Assembly: GCA_002367105.1 (NCBI GenBank)
Contig: DFCS01000008.1
Span: 1-64,000 of the forward strand
Source of the DNA: Hungatella sp. UBA3048
Lineage (GTDB): Bacteria > Bacillota > Clostridia > Lachnospirales > Lachnospiraceae
DNA: 64,000 nt
Reading direction: 5' to 3'
Part shown: positions 40,389 to 49,591 of the stretch, in pieces
How the letters are laid out: the number at the start of each line of letters is the position of its first letter
Position numbering within the stretch: position 1 is the stretch's first letter
Position numbers and translations under genes: made by a program
The notes under the pieces: generated by a model
What the model was told of the DNA's origin: nothing
Database searches by the model: none
The model's input: only the letters and a program-made list of their open reading frames with translations

Positions 40389-41195
40389 TTAGGAAAGTTT
40401 TTTATAATCCAGTCTTATCTTATCGGCAATTAAAGCAATAAATTCAGAATTCGTGGGTTTTCCTTTGCCGGTGCTTACCGTATATCCAAACAATTCATTG
40501 ATGGTATCCATCTTTCCCCTGCTCCAGGCCACCTCTATGGCATGGCGGATCGCACGTTCCACCCTGCTTGGAGTTGTCTGATGTTTCTTTGCAATGGAAG
40601 GATAAAGTATCTTTGTGACAGAGGTTAGCATTTCCTGATCCTGTACGGAGATAACAATAGCATCTCTCAAATACTGGTAACCTTTAATATGCGCAGGAAT
40701 GCCTATTTCATGAAGCATCTGTGTTACATCATTTTCAAGGTTCTGTTCCATGTATTCCGTTTTATTGACATAAGGTTTTACTTTTTTCATCCCCTGTAAG
40801 CTGGGAGTCTTCGACTTTCTCTGTCCTACCCTTCGTACCTTATCGACGATAATATCCTTATTAAACGGCTTCATTATGTAGTAATTTGCTCCCATTCGGA
40901 AAGCATCTTCAGTAATATTCTCGCTTCCTGCTGCAGTGACCATAATAAATGACGGAATCTTTGTAACAGCACCATTTCCGCGTACCCGTTCCATAACTGT
41001 TATTCCGTCCATTCTCGGCATAATCACATCCAATAAGACAACATCAGGATTAGTTTTGAGGATCATGTTATAAGCGTCTTCGCCATTATCCGCTCTTCCT
41101 ACTACGTGAAAATCCTCCTCTCCCTCCAGTATATCATTCAGCAGATTCAATGTCTGCAGGTTATCATCCGCAATCGCAATACTAATTTCTGACAT
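40389..41195 (-). CDS. spo0A: Sporulation master regulator Spo0A
   Basis: The 268-residue protein has an N-terminal receiver domain (acidic pocket Asp10/Asp11, phosphorylation site Asp56 in VVLLDVIMP, Lys in YYIMKPF) and the Spo0A-specific C-terminal DNA-binding domain. The recognition region is KKHQTTPSRVERAIRHAIEVAW, in pieces. Phosphorylated Spo0A binds TGTCGAA boxes and triggers sporulation. The ATG at 41195 follows AAGGAG. It lies downstream of spoIVB, the conserved order in clostridia. Confidence 0.98.
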   Translation of the reverse strand: MSEISIAIADDNLQTLNLLNDILEGEEDFHVVGRADNGEDAYNMILKTNPDVVLLDVIMPRMDGITVMERVRGNGAVTKIPSFIMVTAAGSENITEDAFRMGANYYIMKPFNKDIIVDKVRRVGQRKSKTPSLQGMKKVKPYVNKTEYMEQNLENDVTQMLHEIGIPAHIKGYQYLRDAIVISVQDQEMLTSVTKILYPSIAKKHQTTPSRVERAIRHAIEVAWSRGKMDTINELFGYTVSTGKGKPTNSEFIALIADKIRLDYKKLS

Positions 41196-41724
41196 ATTGA
41201 TACTCTCCTTCTGATTCTTCAAATATAGATTAAAACTAGTGTAAAGCCATTATAGTCTTGCCCTAGCTTATGCCGCAATGGGATTCTATCGCATTATTCG
41301 ACAAAAGGAACTGGTTTTTAAGCTGATTTTAAAAGTTTTTTTTTCCATTGTTACGTCGAAGGTCGAAAAGGCTTACCCCGGTCCAAAACCATGAAGGTCC
41401 TCTGATTCTCCACCGGTGTTGAAAATTGAAACTCCTTGTCGTCAAAAAAATTCCGAAATTTTCCATCCCATGAATCTTATATTAACACATTATAATTACC
41501 TTGAAAAGCAGATTCTATAAAATATGCTATTTTTTGTAACTTTAATTTCTACATTTCGACTATTAAGAAAAAACAATGAAATGTATTTATTGTGAAATAC
41601 TTCCGAAAATATTCTATTTTACCTAAAATCCGTTGTAATTATTATCATTTAAGCAAAATGTGAAAAGAAAAGAACGGCTCCGTAAATATTTACGATTCTG
41701 TTCTTTCCTTTCCTGGCCTTTGGA
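41196..41724. promoter_or_regulatory. spo0A upstream region with Spo0A boxes
   Basis: This 529-bp gap holds a perfect 0A box (TGTCGAA on the minus strand, 41297-41303) and near-matches CGTCGAA and GGTCGAA on the plus strand (41354-41367). A TATAAT (41249-41254) has a weak TTGCGG -35 eighteen bp upstream. The distal half is very AT-rich. I could not find a convincing sigma-H promoter. Confidence 0.55.
41668..41706 (-). terminator. Terminator of spoIVB
   Basis: Minus-strand AGAAC...CGTAAAT pairs with ATTTACG...GTTCT through a long imperfect stem, followed by TTTTC. Confidence 0.65.
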
Positions 41725-42999
41725 TCAGTGATTGATCATGTTTTCGATGAATATCCCGTACCCTCTTGTTGAGTCCTGGATAAACACATGGGTTACGGCT
41801 CCTATCAACTTACCATCCTGTATAATCGGGCTTCCTGACATCCCCTGCACGATTCCTCCGGTCAGAGCCAAAAGATCGGGGTCTGTGACCTTAATCACCA
41901 TTCCCTTGCTTTTATGAGTGGTGGAATAATCCACACGCTGTATCTCAATCTCATAATCCCTCACCTTTCCGGAAACATCGCTCCGGATGTAGGCCGTACC
42001 CTTCTTCACATCCTGCCGGTAGCCAATGGGAATGGCATCCTGCACCATACTCTGTTTAAACCTGTCATTTACATTTCCAAATATTCCTTCTTCTGTATTG
42101 GCGGTAATCGTTCCCAGGGTGGATCCTGGTCCATAATAGATGATCCCGCTCATTACTCCCGGCTTTCCGAATGTTCCCTTTTCAATTCCAAGAATTGCTG
42201 TCTCATAAAGGGCTCCATTGGTTATCTGGACCACATTACCGGTATCACTGTCACTGATTCCATGACCCAATGCACCGAACTGTCCGTTCATGTCCACATA
42301 AGTCATGGTACCAATTCCCTGAGTGTCATCTCTGACCCAGACTCCCAGCTTGTAGGTTCCGTCTTCTGCTTCCGTGGGATTCATTTTTACATCAATGGTT
42401 TCCCCGTTCCGCCTGATTTTTAACATTGCTTCAGAGGCGCCTATTTTGCTCAGCTCATTCATCAGAGTTTCCTTGTCCTTAAGAGGTGTTCCATTGATGT
42501 CTTCAATATAATCCCCTGATTGCAGTATCCCGAAAGCCGGCTCTACAACCATTCCATCCTTTTTTGTTACATCTCCGGTACCGATAACCATGATACCGTC
42601 GGATTTTAAGTAGATTCCAATAGGTGTGCCGCAAGGAATGGCATATTTGGTATCTACTACATTCACCTGTATGTCCTTTAATTGGATCCATCCAAACAGC
42701 TTTAACCCAAGCTTATAACTTCCCTGGTTTTCCGAATATAAGGAAAAGGGCTGATTTACCTGAAGATGGATCTTGCCGGAAGGAATATTTGATCCGTTAT
42801 TTAAGACCACTTCCTCACTGTCAGAAGACAGCGTCACATCAAAAGGCATGGAGAAATGAAACTGCTCTTCTTCTTGTGCAACGATATTTAACTTGTCGGG
42901 AATAACCCGCTTCATATAGAACCAGGAAAATCCGATGCAAAAGATCAGGCTGATCCAGAACGCTCTTACTATAAATTTATGAAATTTATTTTTTCCCAT
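41725..42999 (-). CDS. spoIVB: SpoIVB serine peptidase
   Basis: The 424-residue protein has an N-terminal membrane anchor, a PDZ domain (about residues 115-205: GIMVIGTGDVTKKDG, PAFGILQSGDYIEDINGTPL) and a chymotrypsin-like SpoIVB domain with catalytic His in GALGHGISD and Ser in VQGMSGSPI. It is made in the forespore and cleaves SpoIVFA to activate pro-sigma-K processing. AAGGAGG precedes the ATG. It is followed by spo0A as usual, but its normal upstream neighbour recN is 2.7 kb away. Confidence 0.97.
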   Translation of the reverse strand: MGKNKFHKFIVRAFWISLIFCIGFSWFYMKRVIPDKLNIVAQEEEQFHFSMPFDVTLSSDSEEVVLNNGSNIPSGKIHLQVNQPFSLYSENQGSYKLGLKLFGWIQLKDIQVNVVDTKYAIPCGTPIGIYLKSDGIMVIGTGDVTKKDGMVVEPAFGILQSGDYIEDINGTPLKDKETLMNELSKIGASEAMLKIRRNGETIDVKMNPTEAEDGTYKLGVWVRDDTQGIGTMTYVDMNGQFGALGHGISDSDTGNVVQITNGALYETAILGIEKGTFGKPGVMSGIIYYGPGSTLGTITANTEEGIFGNVNDRFKQSMVQDAIPIGYRQDVKKGTAYIRSDVSGKVRDYEIEIQRVDYSTTHKSKGMVIKVTDPDLLALTGGIVQGMSGSPIIQDGKLIGAVTHVFIQDSTRGYGIFIENMINH

Positions 43000-43508
43000 C
43001 TCGCATACCTCCTTAGGTGAATGAAAGGAGACAATTTTTTTGCTCCTCTCTTAGTATGTGAGAAATTAATTAAATCACACTGTCATATTTTAGTTGTAAC
43101 TATTTTCTTTCGGTGGCAGCTATTGCAATAAAATGGATATGGATCGACCATTACAAATTCTATATTTTTTTAAAAAAAGATGAGATGCATATTCATTATT
43201 TACTCTTATCATCTCCGTTTTTTCATTGATTAAACAATAAAAAATGATTTATAAGCATGCATAACACATTGTTCAAGATGGCTTCGATCGAGGATTATTT
43301 GCTTATTTTATACGTTTTCTTTCCCTTCTTTCCCGAGAGGTATCCTATAACCCCTATTACTTTTCTGCAAATATGGATTCATTTTAAAATTGTGTGGAAT
43401 TATTACAGAATTTATTGTATAATTTTCTAATAAATAAGAAGCTGATACGAAGTAATTTTGTAATTTGTGGTTTTTAAAATAACTTAAAGATGGGATAATT
43501 AAGATATC
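43000..43508. other. AT-rich intergenic region upstream of spoIVB
   Basis: This 509-bp gap separates the divergent spoIVB and ASCH genes. CATACTA on the minus strand (43052-43058) matches the sigma-G/sigma-F -10 pattern and sits about 50 bp before spoIVB, but I see no clear -35. A TATAAT (about 43416-43421) may serve the ASCH gene. No coding or structured RNA was recognised. Confidence 0.4.
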
Positions 43509-43949
43509 ATGAAAGCAGAACAGATGTGGGATAAATTTGTATTAAAAAATCAAATCGAAGCAGCGGAATATCAATCATGGGCGTTTGGTGCTGAACCTGA
43601 TGAACTGGCAGAACTAGTATTAAGAGGCATTAAAACCGGAACGGCCTCTGCGTATCCCTTATATGAAGCAGAAAACGAAGCACTGCCAAAAGCAGGAGAC
43701 TATAGTGTTATTCTCGACTCAAAGGATGAAGCGGTATGTATTATTAAAACAACGAAAGTTTCCGTCGTCCCATTTCGGGAGGTAAGTAAGGAACACGCCC
43801 GGAAAGAAGGCGAAGGCGATGGTTCATTGGAATACTGGAGAAAAGTGCATGTTGAATTTTTCTGCAAAGATATGTCTGAAAACGGAAAATTATTTGATGA
43901 AGATATGCCAGTGGTATGTGAGGAATTTAAATTAGTATATAGGCCTTAA
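43509..43949 (+). CDS. ASCH-domain protein
   Basis: The 146-residue protein matches the ASCH family (PUA-like beta barrel): GIKTGTASAYPLYEAENEALPKAGDYSVILD and CIIKTTKVSVVPFREVS, in parts, with an EGDGSLEYWRKVH segment. ASCH proteins are thought to bind RNA or modified nucleosides; some act as amidohydrolases on acetylcytidine. The ribosome site is weak. It opens a short plus-strand insert between spoIVB and the recN chain. Confidence 0.88.
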   Translation: MKAEQMWDKFVLKNQIEAAEYQSWAFGAEPDELAELVLRGIKTGTASAYPLYEAENEALPKAGDYSVILDSKDEAVCIIKTTKVSVVPFREVSKEHARKEGEGDGSLEYWRKVHVEFFCKDMSENGKLFDEDMPVVCEEFKLVYRP

Positions 43950-44004
43950 CGTTTTGGTTAATGAAAAACAAGCAAGCGGAATAACTGTTATGGAGGGCAA
44001 TAAA

Positions 44005-44841
44005 ATGGCGGTGGAAAATCAATACTTATCAGATGCAGAAACGATATTATCTCATAGGCATGACAATGGGGCTGACCTTTGGACAACTCCCGATAAACGG
44101 CTTTTGAAAGGATCTCCGTTTTCGACTTTTGACAGTGTGCTTTTTTTATCGGAACTTGGAATGCCGCCTGAAGATCCTGTTTTAAAAGCGGCTGCTGATT
44201 TGATTTTCAGTGTATGGCAGGATGACGGGCGTTTTAAAATATATCCCAAAGGTAGTATTTTACCATGTCAAACGGCAATAGCTGCCAATGTATTGTGTCA
44301 TTTGGGGTATGTTTCTGACAGCAGAATTCAAAAAACCTTCCGCCACTTTTTGGATACACAATACAAAGACGGAGGCTGGCGCTGCAATAAGTTTTCATAT
44401 GGCCATGGGGAAGAAACGGAGTATTCCAATCCAAAACCTACACTGAATGTGCTTGATGCCTTTCGATTCAGCGACTGCCTTAATAAAGAACAGGCACTTG
44501 ATAAAGCGGTAGATTTTCTGCTTGAACATTGGGTCATTCGTAAACCCATCGGTCCATGCCATTATGGTATCGGAACGCTGTTTATGCAGGTTGAATACCC
44601 ATTTCGCAATTACAATTTATTTGAATATGTCTACATTTTATCTTTTTATGACCGTGCAAAAAACGATAGCCGTTTCCTGGAAGCATTGGAATGTTTGAAA
44701 TCAAAGACAGTTGACGGCCAAATCATCGTAGAGCGCGTGGTCCCCAAGCTGGCAAAACTCTCTTTCTGCAAAAAGGGTGCGCCAAGCGCATTAGCAACGA
44801 AACGGTATCATGAAATATTAGAAAACCTCAATGTAAAATAA
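44005..44841 (+). CDS. Prenyltransferase/squalene-oxidase-repeat (terpene-cyclase-fold) protein
   Basis: The 278-residue soluble protein shows alpha/alpha-barrel repeats such as FSVWQDDGRFKIYPKG and FLDTQYKDGGWRCNKFSYG, with QxxDGGW-like turns. There is no DxDD or DCTAE catalytic motif, so it is probably not an active cyclase. The ATG at 44005 follows GGAGGG; the earlier in-frame GTG lacks a site. It lies 55 bp after the ASCH gene and is followed by a long hairpin. Confidence 0.75.
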   Translation: MAVENQYLSDAETILSHRHDNGADLWTTPDKRLLKGSPFSTFDSVLFLSELGMPPEDPVLKAAADLIFSVWQDDGRFKIYPKGSILPCQTAIAANVLCHLGYVSDSRIQKTFRHFLDTQYKDGGWRCNKFSYGHGEETEYSNPKPTLNVLDAFRFSDCLNKEQALDKAVDFLLEHWVIRKPIGPCHYGIGTLFMQVEYPFRNYNLFEYVYILSFYDRAKNDSRFLEALECLKSKTVDGQIIVERVVPKLAKLSFCKKGAPSALATKRYHEILENLNVK

Positions 44842-44892
44842 TCATTACAGGCTGCCATTCTGAAAAAGAAAAGAGTGGGGGCGAACAAAAAG

Positions 44893-44938
44893 ATGCCGCA
44901 ATCCTGAAGAAACGTAGTGTTCTTGCAGTTTGCGGCAT
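44893..44938. terminator. Long hairpin after the terpene-cyclase-fold gene
   Basis: ATGCCGCA pairs with TGCGGCAT, extended inward by CTGAAGAA against TTCTTGCAG. It lies between convergent genes and may terminate both. Confidence 0.65.
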
Positions 44939-44991
44939 AATATGTTTTACAATTTCCTTCAATGATTTTCTTTCAATGCATTGGATCGGTT

Positions 44992-45708
44992 CTAAGGAAC
45001 AAAAGCAAAAGCCACTGCCAAAAAGATAGCCGGAAGCAGATTGGCAACTTTTATCATCTTTCCCCATATAAGATTCAAGCCCACACAAAAGATCAGGACA
45101 GAACCGGTTAAGGACAAATTAGACAGAGCCTGGGCCGTCATAAAGGGCTCAATGAGTCTTGCCAGTAGGGTTATGGTTCCCTGAAACAGGGCAACCGGAA
45201 CAGCCGAAAAGATGCACCCTTTTCCCAGGGAAACAGTCATGACCAGAATGATGATCAAATCCAGGAGAGCCTTGGCAGCAAGAATTGTATAATCTCCGGA
45301 AATCCCATCCTTGATGGCACCTACCACTGCCATGGCTCCGATGCAAACCGTAAGAGAGGCCGTTACAAATCCGTCTACAAATTTTGCATCGCCGCTGCTG
45401 TTTGTTATTCTTTTAAGCCACTCTCCAAACCGCTCCATGGCTGCTTCAAGGTTCATCCACTCTCCAAGAATTGATCCTATGAAAAAAGACAGGATGAGCA
45501 TCATCGTTCCCCTGCCGGCAAGCTCTCCCTGCCGGATGACCAGCATTTCTTCCATAACGCCTTCGATTCCAAGAAACAGCACACATATCCCTGCTCCGCT
45601 CATCAGCGTACGCTGGTAACGCTCTTCCATCTTCTTCCCAAAGAGAAGGCCCCCCAAGCCTCCTGCCGCAATCCCCGCCACATTTATCAGTGTTCCAAGT
45701 CCAATCAT
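44992..45708 (-). CDS. DUF554 membrane protein (YqgA/YdfK-like)
   Basis: The 238-residue protein has about seven membrane helices and the DUF554 signature: GTLINVAGIAAGGLGGLLFG at the N-terminus, GSILGEWMNLE and FVTASLTVCIGAMAVVGAI. It is a putative small-molecule channel or transporter. Its start lies 4 bp after the recN stop, with GGGAG inside the end of recN, so it is the distal gene of the nusB-recN chain. Confidence 0.88.
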   Translation of the reverse strand: MIGLGTLINVAGIAAGGLGGLLFGKKMEERYQRTLMSGAGICVLFLGIEGVMEEMLVIRQGELAGRGTMMLILSFFIGSILGEWMNLEAAMERFGEWLKRITNSSGDAKFVDGFVTASLTVCIGAMAVVGAIKDGISGDYTILAAKALLDLIIILVMTVSLGKGCIFSAVPVALFQGTITLLARLIEPFMTAQALSNLSLTGSVLIFCVGLNLIWGKMIKVANLLPAIFLAVAFAFVP

Positions 45709-45712
45709 GTTC

Positions 45713-47383
45713 TCATACTCCCGGACGTCTGCCTTCTTTTGCCAGCCGCTTCATTTCTCTTGCATTCGCTCTCACTGCCTCGGTTATCTCTGCGCCTCCT
45801 AGAAGCCTTGCCAGCTCCTCTACTACCTCTTCCCCGCTTAAAGGGTGTATGGAAGTGGCTGTACGGCCCTCTTCCACCGCCTTAGCAATCTCGTAATGGC
45901 TGTCAGCCATGGCAGCGATCTGAGGCAGATGGGTGATGCAGATTACCTGATGGTTCCCGGCAATATAGGCCAGCTTTTCCGATACCTTCTGAGCTGTACG
46001 TCCGCTGATTCCGGTATCGATCTCATCAAAAATCAAAGTAGGAATGTCATCGGTATCCGCAAGCACAGTCTTAATGGCCAGCATGATTCTGGACAGCTCG
46101 CCGCCGGAAGCTACCATGCCCAAAGGCTTTAAAGATTCTCCCGGGTTCGTGGAAATCAAAAATTCCGCCTCGTCAAAGCCGTTCGCTGTATAATGGCCAA
46201 GGCGTGTAAATTCCATGGAAAATTCCACATCAATAAAATTTAAGTCCTTAAGCCCTTCCTTTATTTTTTTTGTCAGTTCCTTTGCCGTATGCTTTCTCAT
46301 TTCGGATAATTGACCGGAAAGAAGCTCCAGACGATCCGAAACCTTTTGGAGTTCTTCTGCCGTCCTTCTCCTGGCCCCGTCATAATCCTCCAACTCATCC
46401 AGGCGTTTCTGCTTTTCTTCCAGATTTATAAATATCTGACTTAGGCTTCCTCCATACTTTGCTTCAAGATTATGTAAAACATCAAGCCGCTCTTCCATCT
46501 GCCTGTATTCATCCTCGTCAAAGGACATATCATCCATGTATGAGGTTATTTCCCGGCTGATGTCACTTAAAATAGAATCGGCATCAAATAACTGATCCCT
46601 TATGACAGAAAGCCTGTCATCATAGGAGGCAACCGTTTCCACCTCTTTTAATGCACGGCTGATGAAATCTGTATCCACGGCGGAATAAGCCATGGAAAGG
46701 CTTTCAGAAATCTTTTTTGCATTCAAAAAAAGGCGGTATCTGGAGGTCAGTTCTTCCTTTTCCCCTTCCTTTAGCCCGGCATTTTCGATCTCTTCTATCT
46801 CATAGCGGATAAAGTCCATTTCCCTGAGTCTGGCTTCCTCGTCAAGCTGGAAGGCGGAAAGCCTGTCTTTTAACCGGACGTATTCCCGATAAGTATCTGC
46901 AATATTCTCTTTTAGCTTATGGGACTTTTTCTCCTGGTAGCGGTCCAGAATCTCAAGATGTTTTGATTTGTAGAGTAAAGACTGATGTTCATGCTGTCCA
47001 TGAATATCGATGAGAAGGCCCGTGATTTCCCGCAGCTTTCCTGCAGTTACGGTTTCATCATTGATTTTGCTTAAACTTCTGGAGGGCATGATCTTCTTTG
47101 AAATGATCACCGTGCCGTCTCCATCCGGATAGACATCAAACGCCTTTAACAGGCGGACTTTTCCCGGGTCACTGACCGTAAAGATCAGCTCAATATAGGC
47201 GTATTCTGTGCCCTTTCGAATGATATCCTTTGGCGTTTTGCCCCCCAGGGCAATGGTTACCGAACCGATAATGATAGATTTACCGGCTCCGGTTTCACCG
47301 GTCAGGACATTAAAGCCCTGTCCAAATTCCACATCGGCTTTTTCGATCAGGGCTAAGTTCTTTACGTGTAATTCTGAAAGCAT
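45713..47383 (-). CDS. recN: DNA repair protein RecN
   Basis: The 556-residue SMC-like ATPase has Walker A GETGAGKSIIIG (about residues 29-40), two coiled-coil arms with the central hairpin, the signature VASGGELSRIMLAIK and Walker B TLIFDEIDTGISGRTA. It acts in double-strand break repair. AAGGAGG precedes the ATG. It follows argR by 11 bp, the conserved clostridial order. Confidence 0.97.
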   Translation of the reverse strand: MLSELHVKNLALIEKADVEFGQGFNVLTGETGAGKSIIIGSVTIALGGKTPKDIIRKGTEYAYIELIFTVSDPGKVRLLKAFDVYPDGDGTVIISKKIMPSRSLSKINDETVTAGKLREITGLLIDIHGQHEHQSLLYKSKHLEILDRYQEKKSHKLKENIADTYREYVRLKDRLSAFQLDEEARLREMDFIRYEIEEIENAGLKEGEKEELTSRYRLFLNAKKISESLSMAYSAVDTDFISRALKEVETVASYDDRLSVIRDQLFDADSILSDISREITSYMDDMSFDEDEYRQMEERLDVLHNLEAKYGGSLSQIFINLEEKQKRLDELEDYDGARRRTAEELQKVSDRLELLSGQLSEMRKHTAKELTKKIKEGLKDLNFIDVEFSMEFTRLGHYTANGFDEAEFLISTNPGESLKPLGMVASGGELSRIMLAIKTVLADTDDIPTLIFDEIDTGISGRTAQKVSEKLAYIAGNHQVICITHLPQIAAMADSHYEIAKAVEEGRTATSIHPLSGEEVVEELARLLGGAEITEAVRANAREMKRLAKEGRRPGV

Positions 47384-47394
47384 GGCGGCCTCCT

Positions 47395-47844
47395 TTATCC
47401 CGTAATGAGTTTCTTAAGTTTGTCCATCATAAGTATGGTATCGTCAGCGCTTCGAATGGCGCACATGATGGTGTCGTCTCCTGCAATGCAGCCCACCATC
47501 TCACCGAAGTGAAGGGCATCAAGAGCCGCCGCCACTGCCATTGCCATGCCGGATACCGTCTTAATAACCAGAATATTCTGCGCCATGTCCATAGATAAAA
47601 AGCCATCCCGCAGGATCCTGATGTATTTGTCACTGAAAGAGCCCTGGTTTTGAAGTACCACATACCTCTGCTTTCCTGACTCAGACTGAACCTTTGTAAG
47701 CTTCAGCTCTCTGATGTCTCTGGAAACCGTTGCCTGTGTGACCGCAAAGCCTGCCTGATTCAAATAATCTGCCAGCTCCTCCTGGGTTTCAATCTCATGT
47801 TTTCCAATAAGTTCCACAATTTTGCTGTGTCGTTCCAGTTTCAT
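47395..47844 (-). CDS. argR: Arginine repressor ArgR
   Basis: The 149-residue protein has the N-terminal winged helix (QEELADYLNQAGFAVTQATVSRDIRELKL in parts) and the C-terminal hexamerisation/arginine-binding domain with GCIAGDDTIMCAIRS. It represses arginine biosynthesis with arginine as co-repressor. GGGAGG precedes the ATG. It lies between nadK and recN as in most clostridia. Confidence 0.96.
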   Translation of the reverse strand: MKLERHSKIVELIGKHEIETQEELADYLNQAGFAVTQATVSRDIRELKLTKVQSESGKQRYVVLQNQGSFSDKYIRILRDGFLSMDMAQNILVIKTVSGMAMAVAAALDALHFGEMVGCIAGDDTIMCAIRSADDTILMMDKLKKLITG

Positions 47845-47855
47845 AGTGCCCCTCC

Positions 47856-48713
47856 CTATATACCAGCCATCTTATTGCGCAGGTTATCTAAAAATGATAT
47901 GTTTTTCAGCTTTATCAGAATGGTTTTAATATCCGACCGGCGTATCTCGATGCAATCGCCTGGATAAAGCTCCGTGGTCGTATCTCCGTCAAATACAGCC
48001 ACCTGGCTTATGCCCTTCTTCCCCGTCATTTCGATCTGGATCCAGTCATCTGCGGAAAGGACGATGCTCCTTGTCCCCAGGGCATGGGAACAGATGGGAG
48101 TCAGGACCACCATTTTAGAATCCGGGACAATGATGGGGCCTCCTGCAGAAAGATTGTAGGCGGTAGAGCCGGTGGGCGTTGCTGCAATAAGCCCATCAGC
48201 ACGGTATTCATTTAAAAACTCCTGATTTACATAAACCTTAAACTGAAGCATCTTTAATTGCTCGCTCCTGGTTATGACGATTTCATTTAAAGCAATATCC
48301 TGACAGACAGCTGTTCCCTTGCGGTAAATACTGCCGTCTAACATCATCCGTTCTTCCAGCTTATAATCATTGGCAAGAAGGGCAGAAAGAGCATCATTGA
48401 TATCCTCCGTGCGGGATACCTGGGTTAAGTACCCAAGAGTCCCCCGATTAATCCCGATCATGGGGATATTCCGTCCTGCCAAGTCTCTGGCCGCCTGTAT
48501 CAGGGTACCGTCACCGCCTAAGGTGATCAGGCACTCCGTCTCTTCCGGCACCATGGCAGCATCGGTATAATGGCTTTTCCCCTGCCGTTTTTCCTGGCCT
48601 TCTCCCCCGATCAGACAGACTGCCCCATGACCGGTAAGATAGTCACGAATGGCTTTCGCAGTCTCTCTGGCCCCTTTTTTGTCAGGGTTCATGATTACAT
48701 AAAAATATTTCAT
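47856..48713 (-). CDS. nadK: NAD kinase
   Basis: The 285-residue enzyme has GGDGT in LITLGGDGTLIQAARD, the NE motif in DIALNEIVITR and the TPTGSTAYNLSAGGPI loop. It makes NADP from NAD. The ATG at 48713 follows AAGGAG; a non-ATG start 21 bp upstream is unlikely. It follows tlyA by about 65 bp. Confidence 0.96.
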   Translation of the reverse strand: MKYFYVIMNPDKKGARETAKAIRDYLTGHGAVCLIGGEGQEKRQGKSHYTDAAMVPEETECLITLGGDGTLIQAARDLAGRNIPMIGINRGTLGYLTQVSRTEDINDALSALLANDYKLEERMMLDGSIYRKGTAVCQDIALNEIVITRSEQLKMLQFKVYVNQEFLNEYRADGLIAATPTGSTAYNLSAGGPIIVPDSKMVVLTPICSHALGTRSIVLSADDWIQIEMTGKKGISQVAVFDGDTTTELYPGDCIEIRRSDIKTILIKLKNISFLDNLRNKMAGI

Positions 48714-48778
48714 ATTAAAACTCCTTACCTGCAAGGATAATCTAAATCCGTATTGCTGCCTGCTGTAACAGGCCGCTT

Positions 48779-49591
48779 TTAGTTTCCTGTTAAATTCCCA
48801 TGGGCTTCTTCCACGATCTGTTCCGGATCAAGACCGCATTCCGGGCATGCCTCTCCTGACTGATGATTTTTCAAGTGAAGAAGATATTCAATGTTCCCTT
48901 CCGGCCCCTTAATGGGGGAGTATTCCAGATGAAGCGCTTCAAAGCCAATGCTCACTGCATGGGAAATGACCATCCGGATCACTTCCAGATGGACGGATTT
49001 TTCCCTAACCACACCCTTTTTCCCTACTTTTTCCCGGCCGGCTTCAAACTGGGGCTTTATAAGACAGACGACCTCTCCTTCATCCGTAAGAAGGGCTTTT
49101 ACAGGTCCCAGTACCTTTGTCAGGGAAATAAAGGAAACATCAATAGAGGAAAATTCTATTTTATCGGCCAGGTCTTCAGGAGTGACATAACGGATATTGG
49201 TTTTTTCCATACACACCACGCGTTCATCGTTCCTCAGCTTCCATGCAAGCTGGCCGTGGCCCACATCCACTGCATAAACCTTAACGGCTCCGTTCTGCAG
49301 CATACAGTCCGTAAAACCGCCTGTGGAGGAGCCTACATCCATGCATACTTTTCCTTCCAGAGTCACGTCAAAGTGAGTCATGGCTTTTTCAAGCTTTAAA
49401 CCGCCCCGGCTCACATACCGCAGAGTGCTTCCTCTTACCTCGATGTTTGCAGTTTCCTCAAATGTGGTACCGGCTTTGTCTTCCTTATCCCCGTCTACAT
49501 AGACGATCCCGGACATAATGACAGCCTTGGCCTTTTCCCTGGATTCAGCCAGTCCCCGTTTTACTAAAAGCACATCCAAACGTTCTTTCAT
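48779..49591 (-). CDS. tlyA: TlyA-family rRNA 2'-O-methyltransferase
   Basis: An S4 RNA-binding domain (residues 1-62: RLDVLLVKRGLAESREKAK) is followed by an FtsJ-type methyltransferase domain with MDVGSSTGGFTDCMLQ and the YAVDVGHGQL motif. Homologues methylate rRNA ribose and some are haemolysins. The 270-residue length is normal. Its ATG overlaps the dxs stop by four bases, so translation is coupled. Confidence 0.93.
   Translation of the reverse strand: MKERLDVLLVKRGLAESREKAKAVIMSGIVYVDGDKEDKAGTTFEETANIEVRGSTLRYVSRGGLKLEKAMTHFDVTLEGKVCMDVGSSTGGFTDCMLQNGAVKVYAVDVGHGQLAWKLRNDERVVCMEKTNIRYVTPEDLADKIEFSSIDVSFISLTKVLGPVKALLTDEGEVVCLIKPQFEAGREKVGKKGVVREKSVHLEVIRMVISHAVSIGFEALHLEYSPIKGPEGNIEYLLHLKNHQSGEACPECGLDPEQIVEEAHGNLTGN

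Noticed and set aside
41351..41392. 13-codon leader peptide before spo0A
   Set aside because: A ribosome site is present but there is no attenuator structure or informative codon run; kept only as a remark.
41196..41500. Sigma-H promoter of spo0A
   Set aside because: GAAT-type -10 words occur, but none has an AGGAWWT -35 at the right distance.
48863..49399. Plus-strand 178-codon frame opposite tlyA
   Set aside because: It mirrors conserved TlyA codons and has no plausible protein features.
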